Part shown: piece by piece, positions 38,676 through 47,960 of the stretch
How positions within the stretch are numbered: the stretch's first letter is position 1
Layout of the letters: each line of letters begins with the position of its first letter
Assembly (NCBI GenBank): GCA_947623725.1
Contig: CANQHI010000007.1
Span: forward strand, 1 to 47,960
Direction: 5' to 3'
Length of the DNA: 47,960 nt
Origin: an uncultured Clostridia bacterium
Lineage (GTDB): Bacteria > Bacillota > Clostridia > TANB77 > CAG-508
Position numbers and translations under genes: made by a program
Notes under the pieces: model-generated
The model's database searches: none
Told to the model about the DNA's origin: nothing
What the model saw: the letters and a program-made list of their open reading frames with translations, nothing else

Positions 38676-40253
38676 TTATTGTTGTCTGTACCATTTATAA
38701 AAATTATAATATAGAAAAGCTGAGTTTGGAGCAAAATCTCCTCCAACATTTAAGTTTAAAATTAAGGTTCCTCTATTTCTATATAATCCAATGTGAGGAA
38801 CTTCTTCATTTACAATTTTTTGTACATCTGAATAAGAATCCATTGAATTAATTTTTGATAATACTTCTTCATTATAATAATTTGATATATTTCCATTACC
38901 ATAAAAATAAGTTAAATCTGGATTTACAGAATTAGTTACACCTGTTAATATCATTTGATAATTTTTATTATTTAAGTAATCATAATATTTATCATCATTT
39001 ACTTTTACAACATTAATTTTTATGCCTACATCAGCTAATTGACTTTTTATATTTTCAGCAACTCTTACTCTTTCTTCACTATTTTGATTTACAACCAATG
39101 AAAGAGTTATATTTCTAACATATCCATTTATGTTTTTCTGCCATCTATTATTTGCATAAGTCCATCCACCATCTAGCAAAGTTCTTTTAGCCTCATCTTG
39201 ATTAAACGATATTTGTCCTTCATTTTTATACAAATAGCTTCCATAATCTAATGGTGAATTTGCCACAGATTTAGAATTATTTAAAACTGTACTCACAATA
39301 TTATCTTTATTAATTGCATAATTAATTGCTTTTCTAACACTCACATCAGATAATATATTATCACTACAATTAAAACTTAAAAAGTCATAATCTCTTCCTG
39401 CATATTCTCTTTTATTATATCCTAATGTTCCAACATAATCTGAATAATTATTCATATAAGTACTTACTATATCAATGTTTCCTAGTTTAAATGTATTAAA
39501 TATTTCTCCTATTGCATTATATTTATGAATTGTAATAGATTGCGTTCTAGGAGTTTCTGTTTTTATATTTTTCCATCTATCATTTCTAATCAATAAAACA
39601 TTGTCATCATCTATACTTGCAATTTTATACATTCCAGTTCCCATAGGAATTTTGCTTGAATTTGCAAAATCTTCATTCATGTAATATCTACTTGATACTA
39701 TTGGAAATGTTAGATTATATTCAAAAAAAGGTACACTCTCATTTAATGTTATGACAACCGTTTCTGAATCTGGTGTTTCAACATTTGATATTTGACTAAC
39801 ATTTGGCTGATATATTGAGTCTGTATTTTTTATTTGATCTATAGTATATGATACATCTTTTGATATCAAACTACTTCCATCTTGCCATTTTATATCTGTA
39901 TTTACTTTTATGTTATATTGTGTATCTGAAACTTTTTCTATTGAATTTGCTAAAGAATTTTCTATTTTATAATCTGTAGTAATATTAAAAAGTGAATCAA
40001 ATATTAATTTATCAATATTTACTATTTCTCTATTTTTAGTTAGAATTGGATTCATAGTATCATAATTAGTTATACCCATTTTTAGATTTTCTACTATGCT
40101 TATTTCTTGAATTTCAGTGACATTATCAACTACTTCATTATTATTTTCTTCCTCTTTGTCTTGATTGTATATAATGTAAACTGCACCACAAATAAGACCA
40201 ATTACAACAAGTATAAATATATATTTAAAAAAATTATTACCACTTGATTTCAT
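38676..40253 (-). CDS. Solitary peptide/nickel-type ABC transporter substrate-binding protein (SBP family 5)
   Basis: 525 aa, N-terminal TM; IKWQDGSSLISKDVSYTIDQIKN, RKAINYAINKDNIV, LADVGIKINVVKV. Confidence 0.87.
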   Translation of the reverse strand: MKSSGNNFFKYIFILVVIGLICGAVYIIYNQDKEEENNNEVVDNVTEIQEISIVENLKMGITNYDTMNPILTKNREIVNIDKLIFDSLFNITTDYKIENSLANSIEKVSDTQYNIKVNTDIKWQDGSSLISKDVSYTIDQIKNTDSIYQPNVSQISNVETPDSETVVITLNESVPFFEYNLTFPIVSSRYYMNEDFANSSKIPMGTGMYKIASIDDDNVLLIRNDRWKNIKTETPRTQSITIHKYNAIGEIFNTFKLGNIDIVSTYMNNYSDYVGTLGYNKREYAGRDYDFLSFNCSDNILSDVSVRKAINYAINKDNIVSTVLNNSKSVANSPLDYGSYLYKNEGQISFNQDEAKRTLLDGGWTYANNRWQKNINGYVRNITLSLVVNQNSEERVRVAENIKSQLADVGIKINVVKVNDDKYYDYLNNKNYQMILTGVTNSVNPDLTYFYGNGNISNYYNEEVLSKINSMDSYSDVQKIVNEEVPHIGLYRNRGTLILNLNVGGDFAPNSAFLYYNFYKWYRQQ

Positions 40254-40301
40254 ACTTTTTTAGCATAATAGATTTGCTTAAATACTATGCTTTCCTCCTT
40301 T
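40251..40301 (-). promoter_or_regulatory. SD-hairpin-ATG initiation region (substrate-binding protein gene)
   Basis: AAAGGAGG (40294-40301), stem AGCATAGTA/TATTATGCT (40262-40291, one GU), AAAAAAGT, ATG. Confidence 0.8.
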
Positions 40302-40435
40302 GCATATAATATAATACTTATTATTTTTTTTCAATACCTTTTTTCTACTTTAGTGTGACATATTTTAAACTTATATTTTTCAATTTTTATATTAATAAAA
40401 ATTTCTATTAAAATCTTTCCTTAAATGAAAATGAC

Positions 40436-40478
40436 ATGAATAATTATTGATTAGCTACTCAATAATATTATTCATGCC
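40436..40478 (-). terminator. Hairpin downstream of spoVS
   Basis: CATGAATAATTATTGA...TCAATAATATTATTCATG; no clear T-tract. Confidence 0.5.
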
Positions 40479-40500
40479 CCCATTTTTTATATTCTGTTTT

Positions 40501-40761
40501 TTATCTAGACTCTACTATAAGTCTGATTCCTGTTCGATCTTCTCCTTCTACCTGAACTTCTGCAAATGCAGGTATACATATTAAGTCTACTCCTGTAGGT
40601 GCTACAAATCCTCTTGCTATAGCAACTGCCTTTACTGCCTGATTTAGAGCTCCAGCTCCAATTGCTTGCATTTCTGCCTTTTGTGTTTCTTTTACCATTC
40701 CTGCAATAGCTCCCGCTACTGAATTTGGGTTAGATTTTGATGAGATTTTTAAAACTTCCAT
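40501..40761 (-). CDS. spoVS: Stage V sporulation protein S
   Basis: 86 aa; MEVLKISSKSNPNSVAGAIAGMV...AIGAGALNQAVKAVAIARGFVAPTGVDLICIPAF. Confidence 0.97.
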   Translation of the reverse strand: MEVLKISSKSNPNSVAGAIAGMVKETQKAEMQAIGAGALNQAVKAVAIARGFVAPTGVDLICIPAFAEVQVEGEDRTGIRLIVESR

Positions 40762-40926
40762 TGTTTCCTCCTATTATTATATTATTTTGTAATTACAAAT
40801 ATATTTATAATACTTTATTTTTTAAAAGTCTAGTATTTTCAATGGAATTTTTAAACTTTTCGTCGATTATTTTTGACAATATTTGACAATTAATAGTATT
40901 TTTTATAGAAAAAAATTATTATAAAT

Positions 40927-41013
40927 TAAAATACAATATTTTTAGTAGTGCGCAGCGACCAAGCGAAGCGCGAATGGAATAAAACAGCAAACACTAAAAA
41001 ATATTGTATTTTA
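40927..41013 (+). repeat. Structured intergenic repeat, copy 3 (shortened)
   Basis: Outer stem TAAAATACAATATTTTTAGT/ACTAAAAAaTATTGTATTTTA enclosing GCGCAGCGACCAAGCGAAGCGCGAATGGAATAAAACAGCAAACA; the second hairpin is absent. Confidence 0.75.
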
Positions 41014-41017
41014 AATT

Positions 41018-41782
41018 TTATAAACTTATTCTATATAATTTCTTTACTTTATTAGTAGTATCATCTATATCAAATACTATTCCGTTTAATATATATTCCC
41101 CTTCTGCAACCTTATATCTTTCTGGAAGTGATGTTACCATTCTTTTCATTGCAACATCTTTGCTCATTCCAAGTATTGAATTAACTGGCCCTGTCATTCC
41201 TATATCGGTTATATATCCAGTTCCATTTTTTAAAATTTGTTCATCTGCAGTTGGAACATGAGTATGTGTTCCAAACATAGCTGTAACTCTTCCGTCTACA
41301 TAATTCCCCATTGATAACTTTTCTCCAGTTGCTTCTGCATGAAAGTCAACAATTATTATATCTGCTTCTATTTTATTTAATATTTCATCTATACATAAAA
41401 AAGGATTTTCTGATAAAACATTTATTTCCACTCTACCTATAAGGCTAATTACTGCTATTTTTTTATTTTCCTTTTCAAAAATTGTATATCCATGCCCTGG
41501 TACATTATTTGAATAATTTGCAGGTCTTATTATTATTGGATTATCTATAAATGAAAATATATCTTTCTTTGCCCAAGTATGATTTCCCATAGTTATTGCA
41601 TCTATTTTTAATTTGCATAATTCATTAAATGCTTTTGTTGTCATTCCCATTCCTTGCGAAATATTTTCACCATTTACTATTGTAAAATCAATATTCTCAG
41701 CAATTTGTATATTTTCTAAGTCTTTTTTTAGTTTTGGTATACTTCCTTCTCCTATTAAGTCTCCCACTGCTAAAATCTTCAT
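41018..41782 (-). CDS. ymdB: YmdB-family metallophosphoesterase
   Basis: MKILAVGDLIGEGSI, NGENISQGMGMT, ITMGNHTWAKKDI, DFHAEATGEK, GTHTHVPTADEQIL. Confidence 0.95.
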   Translation of the reverse strand: MKILAVGDLIGEGSIPKLKKDLENIQIAENIDFTIVNGENISQGMGMTTKAFNELCKLKIDAITMGNHTWAKKDIFSFIDNPIIIRPANYSNNVPGHGYTIFEKENKKIAVISLIGRVEINVLSENPFLCIDEILNKIEADIIIVDFHAEATGEKLSMGNYVDGRVTAMFGTHTHVPTADEQILKNGTGYITDIGMTGPVNSILGMSKDVAMKRMVTSLPERYKVAEGEYILNGIVFDIDDTTNKVKKLYRISL

Positions 41783-41890
41783 AAGTTTTTTCCTTTCTAA
41801 GTTTTAATTCTAATTGTATTTATAATACTATAAATTTAATATTTTAGCAAGTAAGCAAATTTATGCATTATAATATTTATTTTGAATAAC

Positions 41891-41933
41891 AAAAATATAA
41901 TTAATCCTATAATTTAGAATTAATTATATTTTT
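41891..41933 (-). terminator. Terminator-like inverted repeat downstream of the anti-sigma gene
   Basis: AAAAATATAATTAA...TTAATTATATTTTT. Confidence 0.6.
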
Positions 41934-41953
41934 ACTTCATAAAGGATAATTTA

Positions 41954-42955
41954 TTATTCAAAAAGTTTCTTTAAAGAGTCTGTTAATTCATTACTTCCAA
42001 TCAATAAATAATGTTCTTCAAATTTCTTTTTAGCCACTTCATAGTTTTCTATTTTTAAATCTTCATCTGTAACTGTTCCTATCTCCCAACTAAATTTTAC
42101 TACATAATCTTCATCTTCATTAATTTTTAGAACAAGCATACTTTCTTTTTCAATCCAAACTTCAAAGTATCCACCATCTTTTTTGTATTTTTTTATTACA
42201 TAACAATCTTTTCCTTCATAATTATCTTCTTCAATATTTAATTCTGCACAATTTTCCTTGCTTATCGAATTCCAATCATTATTTATATTTATACTACCTG
42301 TTATTATATAATTTATCATGTCGTTATAAGACATACTTTTCCATTCTAAATATCCACTAGTACTAGTTGAACGTAATTCTCCTTCTTTATTAAATTCGAT
42401 TGTATACATTTTATAAGGTTCTAGTATTATTCCATATCCAACATAATCAGTATCAAGCCTTTTCATATTTTCTTCTTTATATTTTTCTTCATAACTATAT
42501 TTAACTCTATCCATATTATAACATAGATCAATTTCTTCATATTTTGAATCTGATGTCTTCTCTATATGACATTTAAAGTTCCTATCCATTTGCACTGCTG
42601 GTCTATTAATTGCTGTTATAATGCTATATTTGTATTCATAATCTGCTTTATTTTTAAAATAATTTTTAGTCATTACTGCACACGTTATAATTATGCTTAT
42701 TACTAAAATTATTAAAATACTCTTTAATAATTTAATCTTTTTATTATATCTTTTCAAATATTCAATTTTCTTTACATTTTCTTTTGTTTCTTCTTTTTTA
42801 TTTTCCTCTTTTTCTTTTTTCAATTCCTCTAAAATCCTTTTGCAATCATTGCAATTTTTTATATGTTCTTTTATAAAATCCTTACTTGAATCACTTAAGT
42901 CATCTTCAAGATTACTAAATAATAAATCTTTTACAATATCACATTCTTTATTCAT
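41954..42955 (-). CDS. Zinc-finger anti-sigma factor with TM and extracytoplasmic domain
   Basis: HIKNCNDCKRILEELKKEKEE (zf-HC2-like), TM KLLKSILIILVISIIITCAVM, overlaps the ECF sigma gene. Confidence 0.85.
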   Translation of the reverse strand: MNKECDIVKDLLFSNLEDDLSDSSKDFIKEHIKNCNDCKRILEELKKEKEENKKEETKENVKKIEYLKRYNKKIKLLKSILIILVISIIITCAVMTKNYFKNKADYEYKYSIITAINRPAVQMDRNFKCHIEKTSDSKYEEIDLCYNMDRVKYSYEEKYKEENMKRLDTDYVGYGIILEPYKMYTIEFNKEGELRSTSTSGYLEWKSMSYNDMINYIITGSININNDWNSISKENCAELNIEEDNYEGKDCYVIKKYKKDGGYFEVWIEKESMLVLKINEDEDYVVKFSWEIGTVTDEDLKIENYEVAKKKFEEHYLLIGSNELTDSLKKLFE

Positions 42956-43433
42956 TATTTAATTCCTCCTTCAATTTTATTTTTCCTCTATAATAAATAG
43001 TTCTAGCCCATTGTTCACTCTGATTTAAAATTTCACCTATTTCTTTAAAAGAAAATTCACCTCTTATTCTTAAATAAAAAACTTCTCTTGTTTTCTCATC
43101 TAACTTATGTATCTGTTTATACAAATTAATTAATTTGCTTTTATCTTCTACATTTTCTTCTAAATTCTTCTCTACTATTAAATTTTTAATATAGTCGTCA
43201 TCTAAAGATATAAACTTTGCTTTCTTTTCTTTAGATAAATAATCACAAAAAACATTTTTTGCAATTTGGCAAAGCCATGTACTAACTTTACATTCGCCTT
43301 TAAATTTATTAACACTTTTAATTGCTTTATAAAAAGTTTCTTGTGTCAGTTCTTCAGCGGTTTCACTATTATTACAAAGACTTTTTAAATAATTATAAAC
43401 TAGTTTACTATATTTATTATAAAGTTCTTCCAT
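42948..43433 (-). CDS. ECF-family RNA polymerase sigma factor
   Basis: 161 aa; AEELTQETFYKAIKSVNKFKGECKVSTWLCQIAKNVFCDYL; FSFKEIGEILNQSEQWARTIYYRGKIKLKEEL. Confidence 0.95.
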   Translation of the reverse strand: MEELYNKYSKLVYNYLKSLCNNSETAEELTQETFYKAIKSVNKFKGECKVSTWLCQIAKNVFCDYLSKEKKAKFISLDDDYIKNLIVEKNLEENVEDKSKLINLYKQIHKLDEKTREVFYLRIRGEFSFKEIGEILNQSEQWARTIYYRGKIKLKEELNNE

Positions 43434-43541
43434 TTTCCTCCCCTCTCTTTTGATTTCTATAATATATGACTTAAATTTTTTCTTTTTGTTACAAAAAAAC
43501 TCATTTTTTATACTATAAAGAGGAAAGTTTAACTTTCCCCT

Positions 43542-45206
43542 TTACCTATATAATTTATAAATTACTGTTTCAAATTCATCAGAGTCCTCTAAAATACTAT
43601 ATTTATCAAACTTAAGCATTTCCATTATTTCTTTTAATATTTCTTCATAATTCATATATTTTCTAATATTTACAATGACTTCTTCTTGATTTTTAATTTT
43701 TTCGTCATCTTTTAAAATTTCTAATGAATCAACAGATGTATTTATTATAATATGTTCTTTATATATTAAAAATTCTGGAATAGAACCTATATATGTATAA
43801 TTATTTTCGCAAATGTAAATTAGTTTATTGTCTTCATTTTCTTCTGCTATTTCAATAATCTCATTATAACCTCTATATAAAAATCTAGGTTCACTATTAA
43901 AATTGCCATACAGAGCTAATAACAAAATCGGAACAGTAATAAAAATTAATACTATATTTTTATTTTCTATTCTAAATATCTTATCAATTCCTAAAACCAT
44001 AATCATACTACATATTGGCAAGATAATAGCGATATATCTTATTATTGTATTTGCTTTCATATCTGGTGCAATCTTGCAAATTACTAGAAAATATAAAATT
44101 GCTGGTAAAACTAAAAATATATTTTTGACATCTCTTTGTTTTATTTCTATTGCTAGAATTATTAAAAATAATATAACTAATATTATTGGTTCTAAAGAGA
44201 AGGCATAGCTCAGTTCATTGAAATACAATTTTATTCTTTCTATAAAATTACTTGTAATATCTGCTTTAGTTCCTCTATATGAGAAAAATATATGATAAAT
44301 GCTAGCTGGAAATATTAATATTCCAATTATTGCACTGATAATAGTATATTTTATATATCGTTTTAATGTATTATATTTTTTATTTTTTATAAGCATTATT
44401 ATAAGTACAATAAATTCAAATAATTGAAATATGCAAAAATAATACTGTGTTAAAAATCCTAGCACTGATACTATAATCAGTTCGTTTCTTATTTTTTTAT
44501 CTATCTCAAAATCATTATTTATTATTTTTAGATGTATATATAGTGATAGCATAGTAAAAAATATTAACATTTGATACATTCTTAAAAACAGAACTATCGA
44601 TATTCCTCCGATACTTCCTCCATATAGAATAATTGCTGGAATAGATAAATATTCTTTATTATAAATTTTTAATATTTTTCTAATGATAATACAAGTTAAT
44701 ATGAAAAAGATCAAATTTATAAAAAAAATTATGTACTTTGAAAATAATCCTAAGAATATACTAGAAAAAATATGTACTAATAAATAAAATAAAGGTGGAT
44801 GTATGTCTTTAGTTTGATTAAAAAATACTCCAAAATAATTAAATACATTATCTTTTTGAATTGTTAAATATTCTTTTGCTTGATTATTATTTTTCCAAAC
44901 TGGTTCTTCTTCATCTACTATTTTATTATATTTTTCCATGAATTTACTTGGATTTTTTAAGTAATATATTATTTTATTATATATTTCATTAAAATTTCCA
45001 ACTAAAATATCGTCAAATAGCACTTGAGTAACTTCATCTTTATTGCCATATCTTTGATATACTCCATCATATTTATTATTGCTACTTCCATAAGAAAATA
45101 TCTCATCTTCATGGAAGCCTTCTTTTTGTGCTGACCAATAAAATAAATTAAAACTCAATATTACAAGCACTACAATAAATAATGTGTTCATTTGCCACTT
45201 TTTCAT
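43542..45206 (-). CDS. GT39-like multi-TM glycosyltransferase
   Basis: 554 aa; EGFHEDEIFSYGSSN and DIHPPLFYLLVHIFSS motifs, many TM segments. Confidence 0.75.
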   Translation of the reverse strand: MKKWQMNTLFIVVLVILSFNLFYWSAQKEGFHEDEIFSYGSSNNKYDGVYQRYGNKDEVTQVLFDDILVGNFNEIYNKIIYYLKNPSKFMEKYNKIVDEEEPVWKNNNQAKEYLTIQKDNVFNYFGVFFNQTKDIHPPLFYLLVHIFSSIFLGLFSKYIIFFINLIFFILTCIIIRKILKIYNKEYLSIPAIILYGGSIGGISIVLFLRMYQMLIFFTMLSLYIHLKIINNDFEIDKKIRNELIIVSVLGFLTQYYFCIFQLFEFIVLIIMLIKNKKYNTLKRYIKYTIISAIIGILIFPASIYHIFFSYRGTKADITSNFIERIKLYFNELSYAFSLEPIILVILFLIILAIEIKQRDVKNIFLVLPAILYFLVICKIAPDMKANTIIRYIAIILPICSMIMVLGIDKIFRIENKNIVLIFITVPILLLALYGNFNSEPRFLYRGYNEIIEIAEENEDNKLIYICENNYTYIGSIPEFLIYKEHIIINTSVDSLEILKDDEKIKNQEEVIVNIRKYMNYEEILKEIMEMLKFDKYSILEDSDEFETVIYKLYR

Positions 45207-45290
45207 ATTTTATTTCCTTTTAGATATATAAATATCACGACTTACTTTATCTAAAAATTATATTAATAATTTTGTAAACAATTTATTCAA

Positions 45291-45827
45291 TTAATCTTTT
45301 CTGAAAATACCTAGAAATTTTCCCATTATATCAACTATTTTACTAGAATTTCTTTTTGCAAATCCCTTCCCTAATGCTTTTCCTCCTATTGTAAATGCTG
45401 CAACTAAAGCACTTATAATAAATTGAATATTAAAGTTTATCCCTGTACCTTCCATTAGCTTTAATGATATTCCTGCACTTATAGCTCCACTAAGTACTCC
45501 GCATATATCTCCAATAACATCTGCACATATATTTGCTACTTTACTTGAATTTTTTATAAGATATAATGAAGTTTTAGCCCCTTTGGCTTTCTTAGTTGCT
45601 TTTGCATTAAATTCATCATCTTTAGCAACTGTTACAGCTACACCAACTATATCGAATAAAATTCCTATTCCTACAACCAAAACTAAAACAATTATTGCTG
45701 GAAGTACTGGTAAAATTGACACTGCATTATTAGATATAAATGAAAATATTATAGACAGTATAAATGCTATTACTGTTACCTGTAAAAACCATTTTAATTC
45801 ACTATTCTTCTTATTATCTTTTTTCAT
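45291..45827 (-). CDS. Small integral membrane protein (CorB/CNNM-annotated type; uncertain)
   Basis: 178 aa; IGILFDIVGVAVTVAKDDEFNAKATKKAKGAKTSLYLIKNSSKVANICADVIGDICGVLSGA. Confidence 0.5.
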   Translation of the reverse strand: MKKDNKKNSELKWFLQVTVIAFILSIIFSFISNNAVSILPVLPAIIVLVLVVGIGILFDIVGVAVTVAKDDEFNAKATKKAKGAKTSLYLIKNSSKVANICADVIGDICGVLSGAISAGISLKLMEGTGINFNIQFIISALVAAFTIGGKALGKGFAKRNSSKIVDIMGKFLGIFRKD

Positions 45828-45948
45828 TTTTATTATTTCTTCCCTTCAACATGTATAAAATTTATAATCATAAACCAATATAATATTGTACTTTATAATA
45901 ACATAATTTAAAAGTATTAACAATATTTTTTATCAATTCTTTATAAAC

Positions 45949-45977
45949 TTGCAAAACATAAATGACAATGCTATACT
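45949..45977 (+). promoter_or_regulatory. SigA-type promoter TTGCAA-N17-TATACT
   Basis: TTGCAA 45949-45954 and TATACT 45972-45977, upstream of the prepilin/FGE-like gene. Confidence 0.6.
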
Positions 45978-46055
45978 TTAAATGAAAAATATTCAATCAC
46001 AAAATAATTTATTCTTATAAAAAGTTTTTCATTAAACAAAGGAGATTAATTAATT

Positions 46056-47561
46056 ATGAAAAAAATTAATATGAAGTTTTATAAAAACTTTCATGGTATT
46101 TCAGTTATTTCTTTAGTTATAACAATATCAGTATTATTAATATTAACAGGTGTAACAGTAACTATAGGTATTAGAAACAATGGTATATTGCAAAAATCCA
46201 AAGATATAAGCACTGCAACTGATAGAACAGCATTAATAGAATTAGTACAAACGGATATACATGGCATACAACTAAGAAATGGTGGTAAAATATCAAAAGA
46301 TGAACTTAAGGAAGTTTTAGATAAATATTTTACTTATAACTTAGATGGAGAAGATTTACCAGATGATTTATCAAGTTTAACACTAACTTCAAATGATAAT
46401 AAATATAATGATATATTAGCTTCAGAAATATATGATGGAAAATTTTATGAATACAATACTTTCAAAGTAATGAAAATAAAAGAAACAAAAAAATTATTAG
46501 AATATAATACTGATGTTATATCAGATGACAGAGTAAAAATAACAGTTCCTGCAGGATTCACAATTCCAGAAGAATCACCAAACAATGCAAAGGACGGAAT
46601 AATAATAACAGATAGTATAGATGAAACAGGAAAAAGCAATGGAAATGAATTTGTATGGATACCAATAAATCCTGATTTAAAAGTTGTAGGAACGAATAAG
46701 CCTATGGCAAAAATATCTACCGCAGATGAATATACCGGTATAGATGATAATGGTAGAACAAATTATGAAGGTGTTTTATATAATTTTACTGGAACAGATT
46801 CAACTGAAATGACATCATATGGACAAGGAACATTATATGAATATAGAGAGCCAGATTCTAAAATTGTATACGACTACGACTACTCAGATGATGCACCGGT
46901 GAATTACCTAAGGGATTTACGACAATGGTTACCTGGAGAAGCGGATCGATACAAAAATTACAATACGTTTTTGAATACGGTGAAAGAAGATTATAATGAA
47001 ATGATATATAGTATAAAAACATATGGTGGATTCTATGTAGCAAGATACGAAATGGGCGTGAAAGACGTCATTGAATCTAATATGTCATCTGGTAAAGCTA
47101 CTTCGAAAATAGGACCAGTGAGGAATGCGGGTGATTGGTTTGTATCACGTCAATGGTATGGATTATATTCAAAGGCAAAAACATATACCAATGAAAAAAA
47201 ATCAGTGAAATCAAGTATGATATGGGGAAGCCAATATGATGCGATGTTAAACTATGCATTAACAGGAGATGATAAAGAAAAAGTAACGAAAGCAGGAAAT
47301 GGTTATTATGGGGATAAAGAAGTCAACACAGGAGTAACGCCAAACGATAAAATACTAAATATTTTTGACCTAGAAGGAAACCATATTGAGTGGACATTAG
47401 AAGCAAACTCAAACAACTACCGAGTTGCTAGGGGAAGTTACTGTAGCAACCCTGAAAAAGAAAACTTTTCGCCAAGTTCTCGAAGTAATCTAACTTGTGA
47501 CAGCACCTACACATATATTTCTACTCGTCTAACACTTTATATAAATCCTACAGAAAATTAA
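46056..47561 (+). CDS. Prepilin-like N-terminus fused to FGE-sulfatase/C-type-lectin-like domain; candidate DGR variable protein
   Basis: GISVISLVITISVLLILTGVTVTIGIRNNGILQKSKD; GNEFVWIPINPD, GGFYVARYEMG, NIFDLEGNHIEWTLEA, YRVARGSYC...ENFSPSSR...ISTRLTLYI. Confidence 0.8.
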   Translation: MKKINMKFYKNFHGISVISLVITISVLLILTGVTVTIGIRNNGILQKSKDISTATDRTALIELVQTDIHGIQLRNGGKISKDELKEVLDKYFTYNLDGEDLPDDLSSLTLTSNDNKYNDILASEIYDGKFYEYNTFKVMKIKETKKLLEYNTDVISDDRVKITVPAGFTIPEESPNNAKDGIIITDSIDETGKSNGNEFVWIPINPDLKVVGTNKPMAKISTADEYTGIDDNGRTNYEGVLYNFTGTDSTEMTSYGQGTLYEYREPDSKIVYDYDYSDDAPVNYLRDLRQWLPGEADRYKNYNTFLNTVKEDYNEMIYSIKTYGGFYVARYEMGVKDVIESNMSSGKATSKIGPVRNAGDWFVSRQWYGLYSKAKTYTNEKKSVKSSMIWGSQYDAMLNYALTGDDKEKVTKAGNGYYGDKEVNTGVTPNDKILNIFDLEGNHIEWTLEANSNNYRVARGSYCSNPEKENFSPSSRSNLTCDSTYTYISTRLTLYINPTEN

Positions 47562-47608
47562 TAAAAAGTGCTTAAAATGTTATTAAAAGTATATTTTATT
47601 TATAATAT

Positions 47609-47646
47609 AAACCTTCTTATGATAAAATGTCATAAGGAGGTTTTAA
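47609..47646 (+). terminator. Terminator/hairpin after the prepilin/FGE-like gene
   Basis: AAACCTTCTTATGA-taaaatg-TCATAAGGAGGTTTT, 14-bp stem with one GU. Confidence 0.8.
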
Positions 47647-47677
47647 ATTTCCAGAAAAATAGTAAAAAACAAGCATG

Positions 47678-47960
47678 TTATTGCTTATTTTTTAAATTAT
47701 TTTTTAATATATTCCATATTTCATTAGTTTTTTGATAATCTTTATAGTCATTTTCAACATTTTCATCATATTTTTCTAATTCTGTTAATAAAGAAGAAAA
47801 GCAATTATCCTCAAAAATATGGTTTAGTTTAGGAATAATAGGTTTTAATTTTGATTTCATATTTTTGATTTCTTTTTTATAACTATCTTTATTTGTAATA
47901 TATAATAATAAAGGTTTATATCTAATCCAACCTAATGATGCTTTTAAAAATCTATTTTTA
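47678..47960 (-). CDS. C-terminal part of an unidentified protein running off the right edge
   Basis: Frame stays open upstream of the listed 47678..47860 ORF: ...KNRFLKASLGWIRYKPLLLYITNKDSYKKEIKN|MKSKLKPIIPKLNHIF...NNLKNKQ*. Confidence 0.6.
   Translation of the reverse strand, partial: KNRFLKASLGWIRYKPLLLYITNKDSYKKEIKNMKSKLKPIIPKLNHIFEDNCFSSLLTELEKYDENVENDYKDYQKTNEIWNILKNNLKNKQ

Noticed and set aside
46056-47561. Complete DGR in the window
   Set aside because: No reverse transcriptase, accessory protein or template repeat recognised; only the candidate target is present.

Overview
The window is an AT-rich chromosomal segment of a spore-forming Firmicute (probable Clostridia), with most genes on the minus strand. 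The backbone is housekeeping: K+-dependent-type membrane pyrophosphatase, TypA/BipA, an S1-domain protein, a Cmk-PlsC fusion, PNPase, S15, Tex, GpsA/PlsY/Der, LDH, RecA/RecX/ScpA and YmdB-like phosphodiesterase. Sporulation or germination genes include SleB, SpoVS and a frameshifted GerW/YtfJ. Accessory genes are a solitary tyrosine recombinase, an 11-unit HEAT/LRV-like repeat protein, three prepilin-like surface-protein genes, a two-component system divergent from a C39-like peptidase, and an ECF sigma/anti-sigma pair. Observations most worth follow-up: (1) three copies of a locally GC-rich, multi-stem intergenic element whose stems are conserved as pairings while their sequences differ; (2) three genes whose strong Shine-Dalgarno is separated from the ATG by a perfect or near-perfect hairpin, with a net spacing of 10-11 nt once the hairpin is removed; (3) a prepilin/FGE-like (C-type-lectin-fold) protein whose C-terminus resembles a diversity-generating-retroelement variable region, with no reverse transcriptase in the window; (4) homologous upstream regions with identical -35/-10 hexamers in front of two prepilin-like genes; (5) a solitary integrase with a perfect 17-bp inverted repeat upstream; (6) a Shine-Dalgarno buried in a terminator-like stem. 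No tRNA, rRNA, CRISPR array or reverse transcriptase was recognised. All homology calls are by eye; no searches were run.
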